Shown here: one piece after another, positions 36,036 through 38,619 of the stretch
How positions within the stretch are numbered: position 1 is the stretch's first letter
Layout of the letters: every line of letters begins with the position of its first letter
Assembly: GCA_902525075.1 (NCBI GenBank)
Contig: CABZFV010000013.1
Span: forward strand, 1-38,619
Source: an uncultured Prochlorococcus sp.
Lineage (GTDB): Bacteria > Cyanobacteriota > Cyanobacteriia > PCC-6307 > Cyanobiaceae
DNA: 38,619 nt
Direction: 5' to 3'
Translations under genes and position numbers: made by a program
Notes under the pieces: model-generated
Told to the model about the DNA's origin: nothing
Databases searched by the model: none
Seen by the model: the letters and a program-made list of their open reading frames with translations, nothing else

Positions 36036-36224
36036 TTAACTATCACGATTAGTAAGCTTTTCAGCAACTAATTCGTCCTCTAACTGCTTGATTAATCTTG
36101 ATACAAGACTTTGAAATTCTGGTTGACAGCCTTTAAATGCAGCTTTATGTCTTATTGGCTCATTTCTAGTTCTTAAATCTGTAAGCATTAATTGTAATGC
36201 GTCAATTTTGGGATTTATTTTCAT
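36036..36224 (-). CDS. Small conserved protein of unknown function
   Basis: A 62-residue, charged, helical-looking protein (MKINPKIDALQLMLTDLRTR, then FQSLVSRLIKQLEDELVAEK). No signal peptide or membrane segment is seen; there is one Cys. The regular spacing of Leu and Ile suggests two amphipathic helices. It converges on the PPC-glutaredoxin gene (10 bases between stops) and lies 26 bases downstream of the SDR gene on the same strand. Coding is supported by the lack of stops and protein-like composition; I do not recognise the family. Confidence 0.6.
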   Translation of the reverse strand: MKINPKIDALQLMLTDLRTRNEPIRHKAAFKGCQPEFQSLVSRLIKQLEDELVAEKLTNRDS

Positions 36225-36250
36225 AGTTTTAATTTATATATTTACATCTT

Positions 36251-36910
36251 TTAAATCATTTGCATAGCTTTTTTAAAAGATATCTTTTTATTATCATTCG
36301 AACTTGTAACTTCTATTAATTTATTTATGGATTCTTTGTTTTTTAAAGAATCTATACAACATTGCGCAACTAATCTTCTTGGGATTGATCCATTAATTTG
36401 AGTATCCTCTTTTGAATAATTTATATTTTCTGATTTAATATCTTCATTTTCCTTTAATCCTCCTGGTCTAATAATAGTCCATTCAAAATTTGAATTGCGT
36501 AGAAAGTTTTCACCTAATTTCTTCCAAATAAGAATTAAACCAAATAAGTTTAATGGGTGAAATAATTTACCAGTACAAAGGGAGCTAACTAAAATAACTC
36601 TTTTAATACCAACTCTTTTGCAACTCTCTAATTGCCTGTATACTCCTAATGCATCAACCTTTGCAGGACCAGTTAAATCTAATGATGCTCTCGCTCCAGT
36701 CGCAATTATCAAAGCATCAATATCTTTTAAAGCTTCATCAAGTTCTCCTTTTTTGTCTAATGAAACCCTAATAGTTTCTAAACGCTCTAATCCTGCTGAG
36801 ACTTTTGAATTCTTTCTGATGATTTGCCTTACTTTATATCCTTTTTTAACTGCTTCTTCGGAAATTCTATAACCTGTTTTCCCCGATGCACCAGTAATTG
36901 CTATTTTCAT
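36251..36910 (-). CDS. NAD(P)-binding atypical SDR protein
   Basis: A 219-residue single-domain protein with MKIAITGASGKTGYRI (TGAxGxxG cofactor site, 6-13), a basic VRQIIRKNSK that suits NADP, LIIATGARASLD, VILVSSLC, and FEWTIIRPGGLKEN. It belongs to the NAD(P)H-binding atypical SDR group (related to Ycf39, NmrA and plant At5g02240 proteins), many of which bind nucleotide without known catalysis. No YxxxK is seen. It runs toward the small 62-residue gene. Confidence 0.8.
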   Translation of the reverse strand: MKIAITGASGKTGYRISEEAVKKGYKVRQIIRKNSKVSAGLERLETIRVSLDKKGELDEALKDIDALIIATGARASLDLTGPAKVDALGVYRQLESCKRVGIKRVILVSSLCTGKLFHPLNLFGLILIWKKLGENFLRNSNFEWTIIRPGGLKENEDIKSENINYSKEDTQINGSIPRRLVAQCCIDSLKNKESINKLIEVTSSNDNKKISFKKAMQMI

Positions 36911-36945
36911 GATAAAGAAACTAATTTAAGTATTATATAAATTTC

Positions 36946-37599
36946 TTAAGGCTTTTTACATTTAAATTTCTTTTTTCTTTTGGGATAAAGAGTGCGACAT
37001 AAATAACATTTTGTTCCATCACAACCTCTTGCTGTGCAGAATTCTCTGCCATAAAAGATTATTTGCAAATGTAAGGTATTCCAATCATTAATAGGAAATA
37101 TTTTTTTAAGGTCTTTTTCTGTTTGAACTACGCTATCTCCATTTGATAGCCCCCATCTTTGTGCCAACCTGTGTATATGAGTATCTACTGGGAATGCAGG
37201 TATTTTAAACACTTGAGACATTACAACTGATGCTGTTTTATGACCTACCCCTGGAAGAGATTCAAGCTTCTCAAAAGAATCTGGGACCGTACCATTATGC
37301 TTCTCAATCAATAATTTAGATAAGTTATATATGTTCTTTGATTTTTGATTAGATAGACCTAAAAACTTTATGTATTTGTAAATGCCATTAATGCCTAGCT
37401 GCATCATCTTTTCTGGATTATCTGCAACCTTAAATAAACTTTTTGTTAATTCATTAACCTTCTTATCTGTTGATTGAGCACTTAAAACTACGGCGACTAG
37501 AAGTGTATATGCATTTGTATGGTCAAGGGGTATTGGAGGCGATGGATATTGCTTTTTGAGTTCCTTGCGTATTATTTCTGCTCTTTCAGACTTTCTCAT
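36946..37599 (-). CDS. nth: Endonuclease III (DNA glycosylase/AP lyase)
   Basis: Nth removes oxidised pyrimidines and cleaves at the abasic site. The 217 residues have the helix-hairpin-helix GVGHKTASVV with the catalytic Lys, then VDTHIHRLAQRWG with the catalytic Asp. The C-terminal [4Fe-4S] ligands read FCTARGCDGTKCYLC, spacing C-x4-C-x4-C-x2-C, unlike the classic C-x6-C-x2-C-x5-C. The gene ends with a Lys-rich tail. It diverges from an iron-type ABC transporter across about 95 bases. Confidence 0.93.
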   Translation of the reverse strand: MRKSERAEIIRKELKKQYPSPPIPLDHTNAYTLLVAVVLSAQSTDKKVNELTKSLFKVADNPEKMMQLGINGIYKYIKFLGLSNQKSKNIYNLSKLLIEKHNGTVPDSFEKLESLPGVGHKTASVVMSQVFKIPAFPVDTHIHRLAQRWGLSNGDSVVQTEKDLKKIFPINDWNTLHLQIIFYGREFCTARGCDGTKCYLCRTLYPKRKKKFKCKKP

Positions 37600-37620
37600 T
37601 AAACTTGAAAATTAAACGGT

Positions 37621-37634
37621 GTATAAAATTATAC
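37621..37634. promoter_or_regulatory. Small dyad in the nth / ABC transporter divergent region
   Basis: GTATAA and its complement TTATAC flank two A residues at 37621-37634. It lies 22 bases upstream of nth and about 61 before the transporter GTG, in the shared promoter region. It also contains -10-like sequences on both strands, so it may be promoter rather than operator. It does not match a Fur box. Confidence 0.25.
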
Positions 37635-37694
37635 AAGGGATATTTTAGGTGAATATTTTCTGCTAACTTAATATATTTGAATAAGAAGAACTTA

Positions 37695-38619
37695 GTGAAA
37701 AATGATGCGCTAATAATTGATGATTTGCATCATAAATATGATAAGCAAGAATGTTCAAATTGGATATTAAAGGCAATTAACCTGAAAATTGAAAATGGCG
37801 AATTGTTAGGGTTGCTTGGTCCTTCTGGTTGTGGAAAAACTACTCTTTTAAGATTAATCGCTGGGTTCGAATATCCCTCTAGAGGGAGGATTTCTTTAAA
37901 TGATAAGGAAATTTCAAGTGGAAAAAAAATTCTTAGTCCAGAGAAAAGAAATATTGGTATGGTTTTTCAAGACTATGCACTTTTCCCTCACTTAACTGTT
38001 TTGGAAAATGTAATTTTTGGTTTAAAAAACAAAAAAGATAGATCTAGAGTTGACTATTTATTAAATGTTGTAGGTCTTGATAGTTTTATTGGAAGATACC
38101 CACATGAATTATCTGGAGGCCAAAAACAAAGACTAGCAATTGCGAGAGCTCTTGCTCCTGGTACTAATTTTATTTTATTAGATGAACCATTTTGTAGTCT
38201 TGATATGCATGTCAAACTAAAATTGAGAAGTGAACTCCCAAATATCCTAAAAGGTTGTAATGCAAGTGGATTGATGGTCACTCATGATCCGGAAGAGGCA
38301 ATGTCAATTTGCGATAAAGTTGCCGTCATGAATGAAGGAATAATACATCAAATTGATACACCGATTAACCTTCTAAACAATCCCAAGACCCTATTTGTTA
38401 GTAGTTTTATTTTGGGTAATAATATTATTAATCTTCAAAAAAACGGTAATTCATATATGTCTTGTTTAGGTGAAATAAATAGTTCAGGGGTTTTACAAAA
38501 TGCAAATATTAAAAGTATGTCAATTTCTCCTAAATTTATTTCAATTAAAAGATCAGAATCTGGTGATGCGATTGTTATATCTAAAGAATTTCTTGGAGAA
38601 TTTCTCATATATAAAGTAT
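37695..38619 (+). CDS. ABC transporter ATPase, FbpC/FutC iron(III) type (partial)
   Basis: The frame is open to the right edge, so the C-terminus is missing. Visible motifs are Walker A GPSGCGKTT, the Q-loop region RNIGMVFQDYALFPHLTV, signature LSGGQKQR, Walker B ILLDEPF and the H-loop THDPEEAM, then a TOBE-like tail. The PEKRNIGMVFQDYALFPHLT stretch is typical of FbpC/FutC ferric iron importers and related polyamine transporters. The start is uncertain: GTG 37695 is chosen because AAGAAG lies upstream, but TTG 37677 in the same frame is also possible. Substrate is inferred. Confidence 0.75.
   Translation, partial: MKNDALIIDDLHHKYDKQECSNWILKAINLKIENGELLGLLGPSGCGKTTLLRLIAGFEYPSRGRISLNDKEISSGKKILSPEKRNIGMVFQDYALFPHLTVLENVIFGLKNKKDRSRVDYLLNVVGLDSFIGRYPHELSGGQKQRLAIARALAPGTNFILLDEPFCSLDMHVKLKLRSELPNILKGCNASGLMVTHDPEEAMSICDKVAVMNEGIIHQIDTPINLLNNPKTLFVSSFILGNNIINLQKNGNSYMSCLGEINSSGVLQNANIKSMSISPKFISIKRSESGDAIVISKEFLGEFLIYKV

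Noticed and set aside
37861..37882. GGGTTCGAATATCCC resembling a tRNA T-arm
   Set aside because: It lies within the ABC ATPase frame (AGFEYPS) and no acceptor or anticodon arms surround it.
38054..38281. Minus-strand ORF inside the ABC transporter region
   Set aside because: The plus strand there encodes clear ABC ATPase motifs; the minus ORF is a shadow.
1..38619. CRISPR array, prophage, insertion sequence or defence island
   Set aside because: No direct repeats with regular spacers, no transposase, integrase, restriction or phage structural genes; nearly every base belongs to core metabolic genes.

Overview
The window is AT-rich cyanobacterial chromosome and almost entirely coding. Gene content, strong AT bias, very short spacers and the mix of core carbon-fixation and glycogen genes point to Prochlorococcus, most likely a high-light-adapted strain. 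The assignment rests on recognising the proteins and the gene neighbourhood by eye; no database search was run. I see no tRNA, rRNA, CRISPR array, insertion sequence, prophage or integrase. This is core genome rather than an island.

Layout. Positions 1-4.3 kb (plus strand): the end of a VanY-type carboxypeptidase, then typA, a DUF309 gene, lptB and the cytochrome c maturation gene ccsA. Positions 4.3-12.2 kb are rich in carbon metabolism: rpe (minus) diverges from glpX, followed on the plus strand by hemA, glgC, gnd, pgl, a CIA30 protein and a small unknown. Positions 12.2-14.9 kb (minus): a upp-like gene, a small membrane protein and ilvD. Positions 14.9-17.7 kb (plus): a secreted pentapeptide-repeat protein, a CobW GTPase, an unlisted 54-residue zinc-finger protein, then purS and purQ ending in a hairpin terminator. 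Positions 17.8-23.6 kb (minus): class II aldolase, a class I aldolase broken by two in-frame stop codons, a Gfo/Idh/MocA oxidoreductase, a small secreted protein, accD and phosphoribulokinase. Positions 23.7-32.9 kb (minus): ten tightly packed genes from a Ycf55-like protein to leuB, looking like one long operon. Positions 33-38.6 kb: hisA, a CSP41-like epimerase, pgsA, a PPC-glutaredoxin fusion, two small or unknown genes, nth, and the first part of an iron-type ABC transporter ATPase.

How the genes fit together. Enzymes of the Calvin cycle (rpe, glpX, class II and class I aldolase, prk), glycogen synthesis (glgC) and the oxidative pentose phosphate pathway (pgl, gnd) all lie within about 20 kb. 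These routes run in opposite directions between light and dark. Branched-chain amino acid (ilvD, leuB), purine (purS, purQ), fatty acid (accD), proline (proB), histidine (hisA), tetrapyrrole (hemA) and envelope (lptB, lpxD, pgsA) genes make up most of the rest.

The strongest anomaly is the class I fructose-bisphosphate aldolase at 19016-20083. Its reading frame is otherwise intact to the C-terminal tyrosine but carries a TGA and a TAG. Next are a PPC-glutaredoxin fusion, a Ycf55-like protein whose receiver domain has lost the phospho-acceptor Asp, a membrane-anchored CofE-like protein, and a 10-13 bp dyad between rpe and glpX. I did not find a clearly new multi-gene defence or mobile system here.
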